Part shown: piece after piece, positions 10,669 to 19,580 of the stretch | How the letters are laid out: each line of letters starts with the position of its first letter | Numbering within the stretch: position 1 is the stretch's first letter | NCBI RefSeq assembly: GCF_018069875.1 | Contig: NZ_JAGQDF010000010.1 | Location: forward strand, 124,001 to 188,000 | Length of the DNA: 64,000 nt | DNA from: Ideonella alba | Lineage (GTDB): Bacteria > Pseudomonadota > Gammaproteobacteria > Burkholderiales > Burkholderiaceae_C | Direction of reading: 5' to 3' | Translations under genes and position numbers: made by a program | The notes under the pieces: generated by a model | The model's database searches: none | The model's input: only the letters and a program-made list of their open reading frames with translations | Told to the model about the DNA's origin: nothing

Positions 10669-11266
10669 CGAGCACCTGATCGAGCGCCCGCTGCGTCCGG
10701 CCCAGGTGTGGCAGGGGCGCTTCCTTGACGTGCGCTGCGACGTCGCCCGCCTGCCCGACGGCAGCGAGGCCACGCGCGAATACATCGTCCACCCCGGCGC
10801 GGTGATGGTCGTGCCGATCACCGATGACGGCCGGCTGGTGATGGAGCGGCAGTGCCGCTACCCGCTGCAGACCGTGCTGCTGGAGTTCCCGGCGGGCAAG
10901 ATCGATCCCGGGGAACCTCGCTGGCGCTGTGCCCAGCGCGAATTGCTGGAGGAAACCGGCTACCGCGCGCGCGAATGGGCCTGCGCGGCGCTGATGCACA
11001 ACGCGCCGGCCTACTCGAACGAGCTGATCGAGATCTGGTTCGCGCGCGGACTGGAGCCTGGCCAGCAGCAACTCGACCACGGTGAGTTCCTGGACGTGTG
11101 TCTGGTGGATGAGGCCGAACTGGATCGCCTGGCGGCGCGCGGCGAACTCACCGATGCCAAGTCGCTGATCGGCCTGCTGTGGCTGCAGAAATGGCGTGCC
11201 GGTCTGTGGGAATTGCAGTGGCAGTCTGCACAGGACCTGGCTTCTGACCGATCATCCGGGGCATGA
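10661..11266 (+). CDS. NUDIX hydrolase, ADP-ribose pyrophosphatase-like
   Basis: This 201-residue hydrolase likely cleaves nucleoside diphosphate derivatives, ADP-ribose being the most probable substrate. A complete Nudix box begins at about residue 79: G, five residues, E, seven residues, then RELLEETGY, which supplies the metal-binding glutamates. The upstream VHPGAVMVVPITDDGRLVMERQCRYP and downstream NAPAYSNELIEIWFARGL segments fit the ADP-ribose pyrophosphatase group. The start overlaps the DUF2818 stop, and the end overlaps the next start as ATGA. The position after nuo is suggestive of NAD-derivative housekeeping, but the substrate is not proven. Confidence 0.85.
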   Translation: MSDEHLIERPLRPAQVWQGRFLDVRCDVARLPDGSEATREYIVHPGAVMVVPITDDGRLVMERQCRYPLQTVLLEFPAGKIDPGEPRWRCAQRELLEETGYRAREWACAALMHNAPAYSNELIEIWFARGLEPGQQQLDHGEFLDVCLVDEAELDRLAARGELTDAKSLIGLLWLQKWRAGLWELQWQSAQDLASDRSSGA

Positions 11267-11730
11267 AGGTCCTGAACCTGCGTTGCGAGCACGAGCACGG
11301 TTTCGAAGGCTGGTTCGCGTCGGAGGACGACTACCGGGACCAGCTGGATCGGGGCCTGCTCAGCTGTCCGCTGTGCGCCAGCGCCGCCATCACCCGGCTG
11401 CCCAGCGCCCCACGGCTGAACATCTCTGGTGCTCAGCCCTCGCCGACCGCCGAGCCGCGGCCGCCGGCCGAGCCGGCCCGCAGCGCCCAGCCCGAACTCG
11501 CTGCCCAGTTGCAGTCGGCGCTGCAGGCCGTCGTGCAGGATCTGATGCAACGCACCGAGGACGTCGGCCCGCGCTTTCCGGAAGAAGCCCGCCGCATCCA
11601 CTACGGCGAAACCGAGGCCCGCGGCATCCGTGGCCAGGCCACGCCACAAGAGCGCGAGGCCCTGCGCGACGAAGGCATCGAGGTCTTCGCGTTGCCGCTG
11701 CCGCCGGGGTCGGGCGGGCCGACGCACTGA
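11263..11730 (+). CDS. DUF1178 family protein
   Basis: This is a 155-residue soluble protein of the DUF1178 family. It starts MKVLNLRCEHEHGFEGWFAS and carries a zinc-ribbon-like pair, one Cys near residue 8 and CPLCAS near residue 36. A Pro/Ala-rich linker (about residues 45-75) leads into a conserved C-terminal half containing EEARRIHYGE. Function is unknown. It overlaps the NUDIX gene by four bases and is the last gene on this strand before a convergent gene. The 90 bases up to 11821 hold no clear terminator. Confidence 0.85.
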   Translation: MKVLNLRCEHEHGFEGWFASEDDYRDQLDRGLLSCPLCASAAITRLPSAPRLNISGAQPSPTAEPRPPAEPARSAQPELAAQLQSALQAVVQDLMQRTEDVGPRFPEEARRIHYGETEARGIRGQATPQEREALRDEGIEVFALPLPPGSGGPTH

Positions 11731-11820
11731 CCTGCCACTCGGCCCAGCAGCGCCGCGCCGCGGCAGGGCCGCCCGGTCGCACCGCAGAGTGGTCGCACCC
11801 TTGCCGGGCCGCAGCGCGCC

Positions 11821-13227
11821 TCAGGGCCCCAGCAGCCGCCCCGGGTTCATCAGTCCGTCGGGGTCCAGCGCCTGCTTGATGGCCCGCATCATCCCCAGCG
11901 CCACCGGCGATTTGCGCCGGGCCAGCTCGCCCCGCTTCAAGGCGCCGATGCCATGCTCGGCCGAGAACGAACCGCCTCGCGCCATGACGGCGTCATAGAC
12001 GCGCTGGTTCAGCGCCGCCTCGTGCTGTGCCAGAAAGGCCGCCGCGGACTCACCCTGCGGGGCCTGCAGGTTGTAGTGCAGATTGCCGTCGCCCAGGTGA
12101 CCGAAGGTGACCAGACGGATGCCGGGCACCAGGGCGCGCAGCGTGTCGGCCATCTCGGTGACGAAGCCCGGGATGGCCGACACCGGCAGCGCGATGTCGT
12201 TCTTGATGTTCAGGCCTTCCTCGGCCTGGGCCAGCGGGATGCTCTCGCGCAGGTGCCACAGCGCCTGGGACTGCGCCAGGCTCTCGGCGACCACGGCGTC
12301 GTCCACCTCGCCCGATTCCAGGGCCTCGCCCAGCACCGCTTCCAGCAGCGCACGGGCCTGGGCTTCGTCGGGCGCGGCCAGTTCCAGCAGCACCGTCCAG
12401 CGGGCCGCGGGCAGCGGCTGGGGCAGGGTGGAGAAATGCTTCGCCACCAGGTCCAGCGCGAAGCGCTCCATGACTTCGAAGCCGGTGAGCCCGGCGTCCA
12501 GCCGCTGGCGTGCCCGCCGCAGCAGGGCCACGCAGGCCTCGATCGACCCGCAAGCGGCCAGTGCCGTCATCGTGGCGCCCGGGCGGGGGTGCAGCTTCAG
12601 CGTGGCCGCGGTGATCACGCCCAGCGTGCCTTCGCTGCCGATGAACAGGTCGCGCAGGTCGTAGCCGGTGTTGTCCTTGCGCAGCCCGGACAGGCCGTCC
12701 CAGACCTCGCCCTGCGGGGTCACCACCTCCAGGCCCAGGCACAGTTCGCGCGCGTTGCCGTAGCGCAGCACCTGCGTGCCGCCGGCATTGCTGGCCAGGT
12801 TGCCGCCGATCGTGCAACTGCCCTCGGCGGCCAGGCTCAGCGGGAACAGCAGGCCAGCCTCGCCCGCAGCCTGCTGCAGGGTCTGCAGCACACAGCCGGC
12901 CTCGGCGGTGAGGGTCAGGTTGTCGGCATCGATCTGGCGGATGCGCTGCATCCGGCCCAGGCTCAGCAGCACCTGGCGTCCGCTGTCGTCGGGCACGCCG
13001 CCGCCCACCAGGCCGGTGTTGCCGCCTTGCGGGACCAGGCTGGTACCGTGTTCGCGGCACAGGCGCACCACCGCGGCCACCTCGGCCGTGCTGCCCGGTC
13101 GGACCACGGCCAGCGCGCGGCCGCGGTAGCGCTTGCGCCAGTCGACTTCGTAGGCGGACAGGTCGCCGTCGTGCAGCACGTTGGCCGCGCCGACCGTGGC
13201 GCGCAGCGCGTCCAGCAGGGTCGTCAT
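11821..13227 (-). CDS. FAD-linked oxidase, glycolate oxidase GlcD / D-lactate dehydrogenase type
   Basis: This 468-residue flavoprotein oxidises a 2-hydroxy acid. The N-terminal FAD-binding-4 (PCMH) domain shows LVPQGGNTGLVGGGVPD near residue 70 and the SCTIGGNLASNAGGTQVLRYG stretch near residue 130. The C-terminal oxidase domain contains TFGHLGDGNLHYN and the near-terminal AEHGIGALKRGEL motif. The frame is open further upstream to 13635, but the ATG at 13227 overlaps the stop of the preceding DUF2069 gene as ATGA and gives the usual family N-terminus. The exact substrate (glycolate, D-lactate or D-2-hydroxyglutarate) cannot be decided from motifs. Confidence 0.88.
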   Translation of the reverse strand: MTTLLDALRATVGAANVLHDGDLSAYEVDWRKRYRGRALAVVRPGSTAEVAAVVRLCREHGTSLVPQGGNTGLVGGGVPDDSGRQVLLSLGRMQRIRQIDADNLTLTAEAGCVLQTLQQAAGEAGLLFPLSLAAEGSCTIGGNLASNAGGTQVLRYGNARELCLGLEVVTPQGEVWDGLSGLRKDNTGYDLRDLFIGSEGTLGVITAATLKLHPRPGATMTALAACGSIEACVALLRRARQRLDAGLTGFEVMERFALDLVAKHFSTLPQPLPAARWTVLLELAAPDEAQARALLEAVLGEALESGEVDDAVVAESLAQSQALWHLRESIPLAQAEEGLNIKNDIALPVSAIPGFVTEMADTLRALVPGIRLVTFGHLGDGNLHYNLQAPQGESAAAFLAQHEAALNQRVYDAVMARGGSFSAEHGIGALKRGELARRKSPVALGMMRAIKQALDPDGLMNPGRLLGP

Positions 13228-13622
13228 CCCAGCGCCGTGGCCGCCTTGGCCCGCTGCAGCCGCCAGCGCACCTGCACCGCGCAGGCCGCGAACAGCACCA
13301 GGCACAGCGCGATCTCGATCATGGCCAGGGTCGCGCCCGGTGCGGGCTCGCTGGTGGCGCGCACCAGGCCCTCGGCGCAGTACAGCCAGACCAGCAGGCT
13401 GACCCAGCGGTAGGTGTAGAGCCGGTGCTTGAGCAGTCCGGCCAGCGGCAGCAGCAGCGGCAGCACCTTGATCACCAGCGTGCGCCGGCCGGTGGGCGCC
13501 AGCCACAGCTCCCAGGCCAGGCACAAGGCGATCAGCGCCAGCAACGCGCCCACCGCCACCCAGCGCGTGATCCGGGTCACGGCGTCGGCTTCCAGCGTCA
13601 GCGGGGGCGGCGAGGTTGACAT
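13224..13622 (-). CDS. DUF2069 family membrane protein
   Basis: This is a 132-residue protein with about four hydrophobic segments, including ALLALIALCLAWELWL and VLPLLLPLAGLL. The sequence LKHRLYTYRWVSLLVWLYCAEGLVRA is typical of DUF2069. Function is unknown. It is the first gene of a two-gene unit with the FAD-linked oxidase (four-base overlap). Its start codon lies only 21 bases from the start of the divergent YihY-family gene, and no ribosome site is seen upstream of its ATG. Confidence 0.85.
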   Translation of the reverse strand: MSTSPPPLTLEADAVTRITRWVAVGALLALIALCLAWELWLAPTGRRTLVIKVLPLLLPLAGLLKHRLYTYRWVSLLVWLYCAEGLVRATSEPAPGATLAMIEIALCLVLFAACAVQVRWRLQRAKAATALG

Positions 13623-13630
13623 GGGCTGGC

Positions 13631-13636
13631 ATCATA
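13631..13636 (-). promoter_or_regulatory. possible -10 box for the DUF2069 gene
   Basis: On the minus strand the hexamer TATGAT ends eight bases before the ATG at 13622, so a transcript from it would begin at or next to the start codon. No convincing -35 box is visible. This is inference from position only. Confidence 0.35.
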
Positions 13637-13643
13637 GCGGCCG

Positions 13644-14876
13644 ATGAATGTCCTCGATCCGAACCCCCGCGCCGAACGCGTGACCCTGGCCCTGCTGCTG
13701 GAGTCGCTGCGCACCTGGCCGTGGTTCGACACCCTGCGCACGCTGCGCCTGCGCTTTCGCGAAGACCGGCTGGGCCTGACCGCCGGCAGCCTGACCTTCA
13801 CCACGCTGATCGCGCTGGTGCCGCTGCTGACCGTGATGCTGGCGGTGTTCACCGCCTTCCCGATCTTCAGCCAGTTCCAGGTGGCGCTGCAGAAGTACTT
13901 CCTGCAGAGCCTGGTGCCGGACAACATCGCCCGCCCGGTGCTCACCGCCTTGACCCAGTTCGCCAGCAAGGCCAGTCGGGTGGGTGCCGCCGGCCTGATC
14001 TTCCTGCTGGTCAGCGCGCTGATGCTGATGCTGACGATTGACCGCACGCTCAACGCGATCTGGCGCGTGCGCACACCGCGGCCGATCGCCCAGCGCGTGC
14101 TGGTCTACTGGGCGGCGCTGACGCTGGGGCCGCTGGTGCTGGGTGTCAGCCTGACGCTGACCAGCTATGCGCTGTCGGCCTCCAAGGGCCTGGTCGAGGG
14201 CCTGCCCGGGGGCGTCGGCCTGGTGCTCGACGTGCTGCAGTTCGGCCTGCTGTGGGCCACGATGGGCGGGCTGTTCCACTACGTGCCCAACACCCATGTG
14301 CGCTGGCGGCATGCGCTGGCGGGTGGGGCCTTCGTGGCGCTCGGTTTCGAGCTGGCCAAGTCGCTGCTGGCCTGGTATGTCTCCAAGGTGGCCACCTACG
14401 CCACGATCTATGGCGCCTTCGCCACCGCGCCGATCTTCCTGCTGTGGATGTTCACCGGCTGGGTGATCGTGCTGATGGGGGCGGTGATCGCCGCCTATGC
14501 GCCCAGTCTGCAGATGAGGGTGGTGCGGCATTCCGACACGCCAGGCCATCGCTTCGTCATCGCGCTGGCGGTGTTGCGTGAACTGGCCGCGGCGAGGGCG
14601 GCCGGGCAGGCTGGCCTGACGCTCAGCGCGCTGGCCGGCGTGCTGCGGATTGACCCGCTGCAGATCGAGCCCGAGTTGGACGAGTTGTTCGAGCCCGACT
14701 GGGTCGGCCGGCTGGAAGAGGGCGGCGAACAGCGCTATGTGCTGCTGCGCGATCCGGCGCTCACCCCCGCGGCGCCACTCGTCGACCGCCTGCTGCTGCG
14801 GCCCGATGGCCGGGTGGCGGCGTTCCGCGAACGCGCCGGCCTGGCGCGCATGACGCTGGCCGAGCTGCTGGCCTGA
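13644..14876 (+). CDS. YihY/BrkB family inner-membrane protein
   Basis: This 410-residue protein has a YihY domain of about six transmembrane segments in residues 40-280. It includes the family stretch LTAGSLTFTTLIALVPLLTVMLAVF near residue 48, LMLTIDRTLNAIWRV near residue 130 and YATIYGAFATAPIFLLWMF near residue 250. The last 120 residues form a soluble tail with a winged-helix-like look (ALAGVLRIDPLQIEPELDELFEPDWVGRL). Family members were once called ribonuclease BN, but that assignment was withdrawn; function is unknown. It is divergent from the DUF2069 gene with almost no spacer. Confidence 0.88.
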   Translation: MNVLDPNPRAERVTLALLLESLRTWPWFDTLRTLRLRFREDRLGLTAGSLTFTTLIALVPLLTVMLAVFTAFPIFSQFQVALQKYFLQSLVPDNIARPVLTALTQFASKASRVGAAGLIFLLVSALMLMLTIDRTLNAIWRVRTPRPIAQRVLVYWAALTLGPLVLGVSLTLTSYALSASKGLVEGLPGGVGLVLDVLQFGLLWATMGGLFHYVPNTHVRWRHALAGGAFVALGFELAKSLLAWYVSKVATYATIYGAFATAPIFLLWMFTGWVIVLMGAVIAAYAPSLQMRVVRHSDTPGHRFVIALAVLRELAAARAAGQAGLTLSALAGVLRIDPLQIEPELDELFEPDWVGRLEEGGEQRYVLLRDPALTPAAPLVDRLLLRPDGRVAAFRERAGLARMTLAELLA

Positions 14877-14885
14877 GGGCCCGGC

Positions 14886-15467
14886 TCAGGCCGGGTGCAC
14901 CACCACCAGCAGTGCGCGGGCTTCGCCGCGACCGGGGTTGCGCAGCGCGTGGGGCTGGTCCACGGCGTAGCGCGCGGTCTCGCCCGGGGCCAGGCGCTGG
15001 CGCGCCTCGCCGGCATGCACTTCCACCTGGCCGCTCAGCACGCTCAGGTGTTCGCGGCTGCCGGGCTCGTGCGGCTCCGAGGCCAGCATGCCGCCGGGCT
15101 GGATCGTCAGCTCGTACCACTCGAACTGGCCGGCCAGCTCGATCGGGCCCAGGATGCGCAGCTCGCACTGGCCATCCGGGCTGCGCAGCGTGGGCACGGC
15201 GTGGGCCGGCACCGCGGCGATCGAAGGCGGCTCAGGTGCGTCGCCCGGCGTGAGCAGATCGGTCAGCGGCACGCCCAGCGCGTTGGCCAGGCGCCAGACC
15301 ACGGCGACGGTCGGGTTGGCCTGGTTGCGCTCGATCTGCGAGAGCATCGACTTGGACACACCGGCCTGGCGCGACAGGTCGTCCAGCGACAGCTTGCGCG
15401 CATGGCGCAGCTGCGCCAGGGCCTGACCCACGCGGGGCGGTTCGGGGGAGGGGGCTGGGCGGGCCAT
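14886..15467 (-). CDS. XRE-family transcriptional regulator with C-terminal cupin domain
   Basis: This 193-residue regulator has a helix-turn-helix domain in residues 11-66 ([29 protein letters not shown]) and a cupin_2 domain from about residue 110 to 190 ([19 protein letters not shown], then [19 protein letters not shown]), probably a small-molecule sensor. It is divergent from kbl-tdh, 115 bases from the kbl start, with a perfect palindrome and extra half-sites in between. By analogy with this regulator class, it probably controls kbl-tdh and itself. The ligand is unknown; threonine or a breakdown product is plausible but is inference. Confidence 0.88.
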   Translation of the reverse strand: MARPAPSPEPPRVGQALAQLRHARKLSLDDLSRQAGVSKSMLSQIERNQANPTVAVVWRLANALGVPLTDLLTPGDAPEPPSIAAVPAHAVPTLRSPDGQCELRILGPIELAGQFEWYELTIQPGGMLASEPHEPGSREHLSVLSGQVEVHAGEARQRLAPGETARYAVDQPHALRNPGRGEARALLVVVHPA

Positions 15468-15468
15468 C

Positions 15469-15493
15469 GCAGTCCTTGAGGGGCAGTCCTTGA
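15469..15493. repeat. direct repeat of GCAGTCCTTGA in the regulator-kbl intergenic region
   Basis: The 11-mer GCAGTCCTTGA occurs at 15469-15479 and again at 15483-15493, a 14-base period. The second copy contains the start of the proposed kbl -35 box. The purpose is unknown; it may simply be a small local duplication. Confidence 0.6.
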
Positions 15494-15518
15494 CGGATCG
15501 AACGCTTCACATGATACT
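15490..15518 (+). promoter_or_regulatory. predicted sigma-70-type promoter of kbl-tdh
   Basis: TTGACG at 15490-15495 and GATACT at 15513-15518 are separated by 17 bases, a good match to -35 and -10 boxes. Transcription would start near 15525, directly before the palindrome at 15527-15542. A TCGAAC half-site at 15498-15503 lies between the two boxes. Confidence 0.65.
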
Positions 15519-15526
15519 GCACGAAA

Positions 15527-15542
15527 GTTCGATATATCGAAC
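15527..15542. promoter_or_regulatory. palindromic operator, probably for the XRE-cupin regulator
   Basis: GTTCGATATATCGAAC is a perfect 16-base palindrome placed at the predicted kbl transcription start, 41 bases upstream of the start codon. The half-site TCGAAC recurs at 15498-15503. Position and symmetry fit a repressor site for the divergently encoded helix-turn-helix dimer; the binding itself is inferred. Confidence 0.7.
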
Positions 15543-15582
15543 ATCGCATGCAAGCAGTGAACACGCCGCCAGGACCCCGACG

Positions 15583-16785
15583 ATGAGCTCCACCGACGCC
15601 TTTCTCACCCATGTCCGCCAGGAGCTGGATCAGCTCGACCAGGCCGGCCTCTTCAAGCGCGAGCGCGTCATCGCCACGCCGCAGGGCGCGCATGTGCGCA
15701 CCACCGATGGCCGCACGCTGATCAACCTGTGCGCCAACAACTACCTGGGGCTCTCCAGCCACCCAGCGGCCATCGCAGGCGCCCACGCGGCGCTGGACAG
15801 CCACGGCTATGGCCTGAGTTCGGTGCGATTCATCTGCGGCACCCAGGACCAGCACAAGACGCTGGAACAGCGCATCGCCCGCTTCGTTGGCTGCGAGGAC
15901 GCGATCCTCTACGCCGCCGCCTTCGACGCCAACGGCGGCCTGTTCGAGCCGCTGCTGGGCGAGGCCGATGCCGTCATCAGCGACAGCCTGAACCACGCGT
16001 CCATCATCGACGGCATCCGCCTGTGCAAGGCCAAGCGCTGGCGCTATGCGCACGACGACATGGCCGACCTGGCGCGCTGCCTGCAGGAAGCCCGTGACGG
16101 CGGCGCCCGCTTCATCCTGGTCTTCACCGACGGCGTGTTCTCGATGGACGGCACGATCGCCCGGCTGGACGAGATCCGCGCGCTGTGCGACCGCTTTGAT
16201 GCGATGCTGGGCATCGACGAGAGCCACGCCAGCGGCTTCGTTGGCGCCACCGGCCGCGGCACGCACGAACTGCGCGGCATCTTCGGCCGCGTCGACATCG
16301 TCACTGGCACCTTCGGCAAGGCCCTGGGCGGCGCCTCGGGGGGCTTCACCGCCGGCAAGCGCGAGGTGATCGAGCTGCTGCGCCAGCGCTCGCGGCCCTA
16401 CCTGTTCTCGAACACGCTGGCGCCGGCCATCGTCGGCGGCTCGCTGGCGGTGCTGGATCTGCTGGAGGGCTCCACCGAGCTGCGTGACCGCGTGGCCGAC
16501 AACGCCTTGTGGTTCCGCCAGGCGATCAGCGCCACCGGCTTCGAGATCAAGCCCGGCACCCACCCGATCGTGCCGATCATGGTCTACGACGCGGTGCTGG
16601 CGCAGCGCCTGGCAGCCCGCCTGCTGGAGCTGGGTGTCTATGTGGTGGGCTTCTTCTTCCCGGTGGTGCCCCAGGGCCAGGCGCGCATCCGCGTGCAGCT
16701 CAGCGCCGCGCACAGCCGCGACGACCTGGAGCGCGCCGTGGCCGCCTTCACCCAGGCCGGCCGCGAGCTGGGGATCCTGAAATGA
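15583..16785 (+). CDS. kbl: glycine C-acetyltransferase (2-amino-3-ketobutyrate CoA ligase)
   Basis: This PLP enzyme splits 2-amino-3-ketobutyrate with CoA into glycine and acetyl-CoA, the second step of threonine breakdown. It has 400 residues, close to the usual 398, from the ATG at 15583; an upstream extension to 15490 would run through the promoter and operator. The alpha-oxoamine synthase fold is evident: [10 protein letters not shown] near residue 51, [20 protein letters not shown] near residue 80, DESHASGF, and the PLP-lysine motif [14 protein letters not shown] near residue 244. The stop overlaps the tdh start as ATGA. Confidence 0.95.
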   Translation: MSSTDAFLTHVRQELDQLDQAGLFKRERVIATPQGAHVRTTDGRTLINLCANNYLGLSSHPAAIAGAHAALDSHGYGLSSVRFICGTQDQHKTLEQRIARFVGCEDAILYAAAFDANGGLFEPLLGEADAVISDSLNHASIIDGIRLCKAKRWRYAHDDMADLARCLQEARDGGARFILVFTDGVFSMDGTIARLDEIRALCDRFDAMLGIDESHASGFVGATGRGTHELRGIFGRVDIVTGTFGKALGGASGGFTAGKREVIELLRQRSRPYLFSNTLAPAIVGGSLAVLDLLEGSTELRDRVADNALWFRQAISATGFEIKPGTHPIVPIMVYDAVLAQRLAARLLELGVYVVGFFFPVVPQGQARIRVQLSAAHSRDDLERAVAAFTQAGRELGILK

Positions 16786-17732
16786 GCGCCACGCCGAAGA
16801 TCCTGATCATCGGCGCCAACGGCCAGATCGGCACCGAGCTGGCCGAGGCCCTGGCGGCCCGCCACGGCCAGAGCGCCGTGGTGACCAGCGACCTGTCGCC
16901 GAGGGGGCGTGTGCCCGGCCTGGCCCATGAGGCGCTGGACGTGACCGACGCCGGTGCACTCATCCAGGTGGCCGAGCGCCACGCCATCACCCAGGTCTAC
17001 CTGCTGGCCGCCGCCCTGTCGGCGCGTGGCGAGCAGCACCCCACCTGGGCCTGGGACCTGAACATGAAGGGCCTGCTGAATGTGCTGGAGCTGGCCCGCA
17101 CCCACAAGCTGGATAGGGTGTTCTGGCCCAGCTCGATCGCCGCTTTCGGCCCCACCACGCCGCGCGACCACACGCCGCAGAAGACGGTGATGGAGCCCAC
17201 CACGGTTTATGGCATCTCCAAGCTGGCCGGCGAGGGCTGGTGTGCCTGGTACCACCGCATGCATGGCGTGGACGTGCGCTGCCTGCGCTACCCCGGCCTG
17301 ATCAGCTGGAAGACGCCGCCCGGCGGCGGCACCACCGACTACGCGGTGGAGATCTTCCACGAGGCGCTCAAGACCAACCACTACACCTGCTTCCTGGGGC
17401 CCGAGAGCGCGCTGCCGATGATGTACATGCCCGATGCCATCCGCGCCACGCTGGCGCTGATGGACGCACCGGCCGACGCACTGCGCGAGCGCCACGGCTA
17501 CAACCTGGCCGGCGTGTCTTTCACCCCGGCGGAACTGGCTGCCGAGATCGCCCGCCAGCGCCCGGGCTTCACGATCGACTACGCGCCCGACTTTCGCCAG
17601 GCGATCGCCGACAGCTGGCCGCGCTCGATCGACGATTCGGCCGCCCGCGCCGACTGGGGCTGGCAGCCGCAGGTCGATCTGGCCGCGATGACCGCCGACA
17701 TGCTGGCCAACCTGGCGCCGCAGGTCCGCTGA
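16782..17732 (+). CDS. L-threonine 3-dehydrogenase, NAD-dependent epimerase (short-chain) type
   Basis: This 316-residue SDR-family enzyme oxidises L-threonine to 2-amino-3-ketobutyrate, the substrate of the adjacent Kbl. The Rossmann motif [10 protein letters not shown] is at residues 10-19, and the catalytic YGISK (Tyr and Lys) lies near residue 144. [26 protein letters not shown] is characteristic of this threonine dehydrogenase group, as opposed to the zinc-dependent Tdh. The start at 16782 overlaps the kbl stop. Together the two genes turn threonine into glycine and acetyl-CoA. Confidence 0.92.
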   Translation: MSATPKILIIGANGQIGTELAEALAARHGQSAVVTSDLSPRGRVPGLAHEALDVTDAGALIQVAERHAITQVYLLAAALSARGEQHPTWAWDLNMKGLLNVLELARTHKLDRVFWPSSIAAFGPTTPRDHTPQKTVMEPTTVYGISKLAGEGWCAWYHRMHGVDVRCLRYPGLISWKTPPGGGTTDYAVEIFHEALKTNHYTCFLGPESALPMMYMPDAIRATLALMDAPADALRERHGYNLAGVSFTPAELAAEIARQRPGFTIDYAPDFRQAIADSWPRSIDDSAARADWGWQPQVDLAAMTADMLANLAPQVR

Positions 17733-18074
17733 TCAGAAGCGGATGCGGCCGGTCCAGATGTCCTTGTACATGACCCAGTCGCCCATGAAGCTGTAGAGCG
17801 GGCGCTTGAAGCTGGCCGGCTTGTTCTTCTCGAAGACGAAGTGGCCGATCCAGGCGCAGCCATAGCCGCACAGCAGGCCGTAGAGCAGGTACTGCGGCCG
17901 ACCGGTCCACAGCAGCATCGCCAGGCAGACCAGGGCCAGGGTGCTGCCCAGGAAGTGCAGACGACGGCAGGTGCGGTTGGCGTGTTCGCCCAGGTAGACC
18001 GGGTAAAACTCGGCGAAGCTGCGGATCGCGCCCAGGTCGGGCGTGGTGACGCTGGAAGGGGGGGCTGTGCTCAT
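17733..18074 (-). CDS. DUF962 / Mpo1-like membrane protein
   Basis: This 113-residue protein contains the family segments FAEFYPVYLGEHANRTCRRLHFLG (near residues 18-41) and WIGHFVFEKNKPASFKRPLYSFMGDW (near 74-99), with two hydrophobic segments between them. The conserved His and acidic residues match the Mpo1/DUF962 family; the yeast member is a 2-hydroxy fatty acid dioxygenase. The bacterial function is not established. Start 18074 was preferred over a longer frame to 18134, which would add an Arg-rich non-family leader. The stop lies directly next to the convergent tdh stop. Confidence 0.82.
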   Translation of the reverse strand: MSTAPPSSVTTPDLGAIRSFAEFYPVYLGEHANRTCRRLHFLGSTLALVCLAMLLWTGRPQYLLYGLLCGYGCAWIGHFVFEKNKPASFKRPLYSFMGDWVMYKDIWTGRIRF

Positions 18075-18167
18075 GCGGCGGCTCCGTGCAACGGCTTGGC
18101 CCCGATTGCAGCGCGCGCGGGCAGGCTCGGCCATCCGGGCTTGCCCCGGCGTGCTGTCGCGCAGGTG

Positions 18168-19565
18168 TCAGCCCGTGGCGCGCAGGCCCAGGCGCTCCAG
18201 GCGGTAGCGCAAGGTGTCGCGGCTCACGCCCAGCAGGCGCGAGGCCTGGGTGACGTTGCCTTCGCTGCGCCGCAGCGCCTCCTCGATCAGTCGGCGCTCC
18301 GCGCGCTCGAGGTTCAGGTCGCTGCCGGCGTCCAGCGGCGCATCGGCGCTGGCAGGCGCCACGGTGCGCAGACCGGCCAGTTCCAGCTCGGTCACCCGGT
18401 CGGTGGTGGCCAGCAGCACCGCCTGTTCCATCAGGTTGCGCAACTCACGCACATTGCCTGGGAAACGGTGCGCCCGCAGCCGCTGCTCGGCGCCCTCGCT
18501 CAGGCGCATCTCGCCGCGGCGGTAGCGCTGCGCATGGTGCGCCAGGAAATGCCGGGCCAGCACGATCACGTCCTCACCGCGCTCGCGCAGCGGGGGCACC
18601 TGCAGCTCGACGATGCGCAGCCGGTAGTAGAGGTCAGCGCGGAAGCGCCCCTCGGCCACCATCTTCTCCAGCGACTGGTGGGTGGCGCTGACGATGCGCA
18701 CATCCACCGCCTGGTCGCGCAGGCCGCCCAGGCGCCGGAAGCGCTTGTCCTCCAGCAGCTTGAGCAGCTTGACCTGGGTGGCGGCGTCGGCCTCGCCGAT
18801 CTCGTCCAGGAACAGCGTGCCCCCCTCAGCGGTCTCGACCAGGCCGGCCTTGCGCTGGCGGGCATCGGTGAAGGCACCCTTTTCGTAGCCGAACAGCTCG
18901 GCCTCGACCAGGTGCGCCGGCAGGGCGCCACAGTTCAGCTCGACGAAGGGGCCGTCGCGGCGCGGGCCGTCGAAGTGCAGTGCCCGGGCGACGAGTTCCT
19001 TGCCGGTGCCTGTCTCGCCGTGGATCAGCACGGCCGGGCCGTCGGCGTCCTCCAGCTGGCTTTCCGAGGCCAGCATCTGGCGGATGCGCTGACGCAGCTG
19101 GTGCATCGCGATCGAATCGCCGACGATCTTGTCCAGGCCGCTGCCGGCCGCCTCCCGTCCGGCGTAGTAGTGCACGGTGCGCTGCAGCCGGTCCTGGCTG
19201 AGCAGGCGCTCGATCAGCAGGCGCACCTCACCCAGCGCCAGCGGCTTGGACAGGTAGTCCAGTGCACCGCTCTTGAGCGCGTTGACGGCCAGGTCCACGC
19301 TGCCGAAGCCGGTCATCAGCACCACCCGGCAGTCCGGGTCCATGGCCTTGAACCGGCCCAGCGCCTGCAGGCCGTCCATGCCAGGCAGGTTGTGGTCCAG
19401 CAGCACCAGGTCCGGCCGGAACTCGGGGTACAGCGCCAGGCCTTCCTCGGCGGTCTCCGCCACCCGGGTGTCCCAGCCCTGCCGCGACAGGAAAGTGGCC
19501 AGGTTGCGCGCGAGCGCCGCCTCGTCATCGATGATCAGCACGGCGTGGCCGGCGCGTTCAGACAT
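18168..19565 (-). CDS. NtrC-family sigma-54-dependent response regulator
   Basis: This 465-residue regulator has three domains: a receiver (residues 7-120, phospho-acceptor Asp57 in [10 protein letters not shown]), an AAA+ sigma-54 interaction domain (about 140-385, Walker A GETGTGKE at 183-190, Walker [11 protein letters not shown]) and a Fis-type helix-turn-helix at the C-terminus ([22 protein letters not shown]). The sigma-54 contact loop reads GAFTDA at 230-235 instead of the canonical GAFTGA. It lies 15 bases downstream of its sensor kinase. The target genes and signal are unknown. Confidence 0.92.
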   Translation of the reverse strand: MSERAGHAVLIIDDEAALARNLATFLSRQGWDTRVAETAEEGLALYPEFRPDLVLLDHNLPGMDGLQALGRFKAMDPDCRVVLMTGFGSVDLAVNALKSGALDYLSKPLALGEVRLLIERLLSQDRLQRTVHYYAGREAAGSGLDKIVGDSIAMHQLRQRIRQMLASESQLEDADGPAVLIHGETGTGKELVARALHFDGPRRDGPFVELNCGALPAHLVEAELFGYEKGAFTDARQRKAGLVETAEGGTLFLDEIGEADAATQVKLLKLLEDKRFRRLGGLRDQAVDVRIVSATHQSLEKMVAEGRFRADLYYRLRIVELQVPPLRERGEDVIVLARHFLAHHAQRYRRGEMRLSEGAEQRLRAHRFPGNVRELRNLMEQAVLLATTDRVTELELAGLRTVAPASADAPLDAGSDLNLERAERRLIEEALRRSEGNVTQASRLLGVSRDTLRYRLERLGLRATG

Positions 19566-19580
19566 GGTGGTGAAGCGGTG

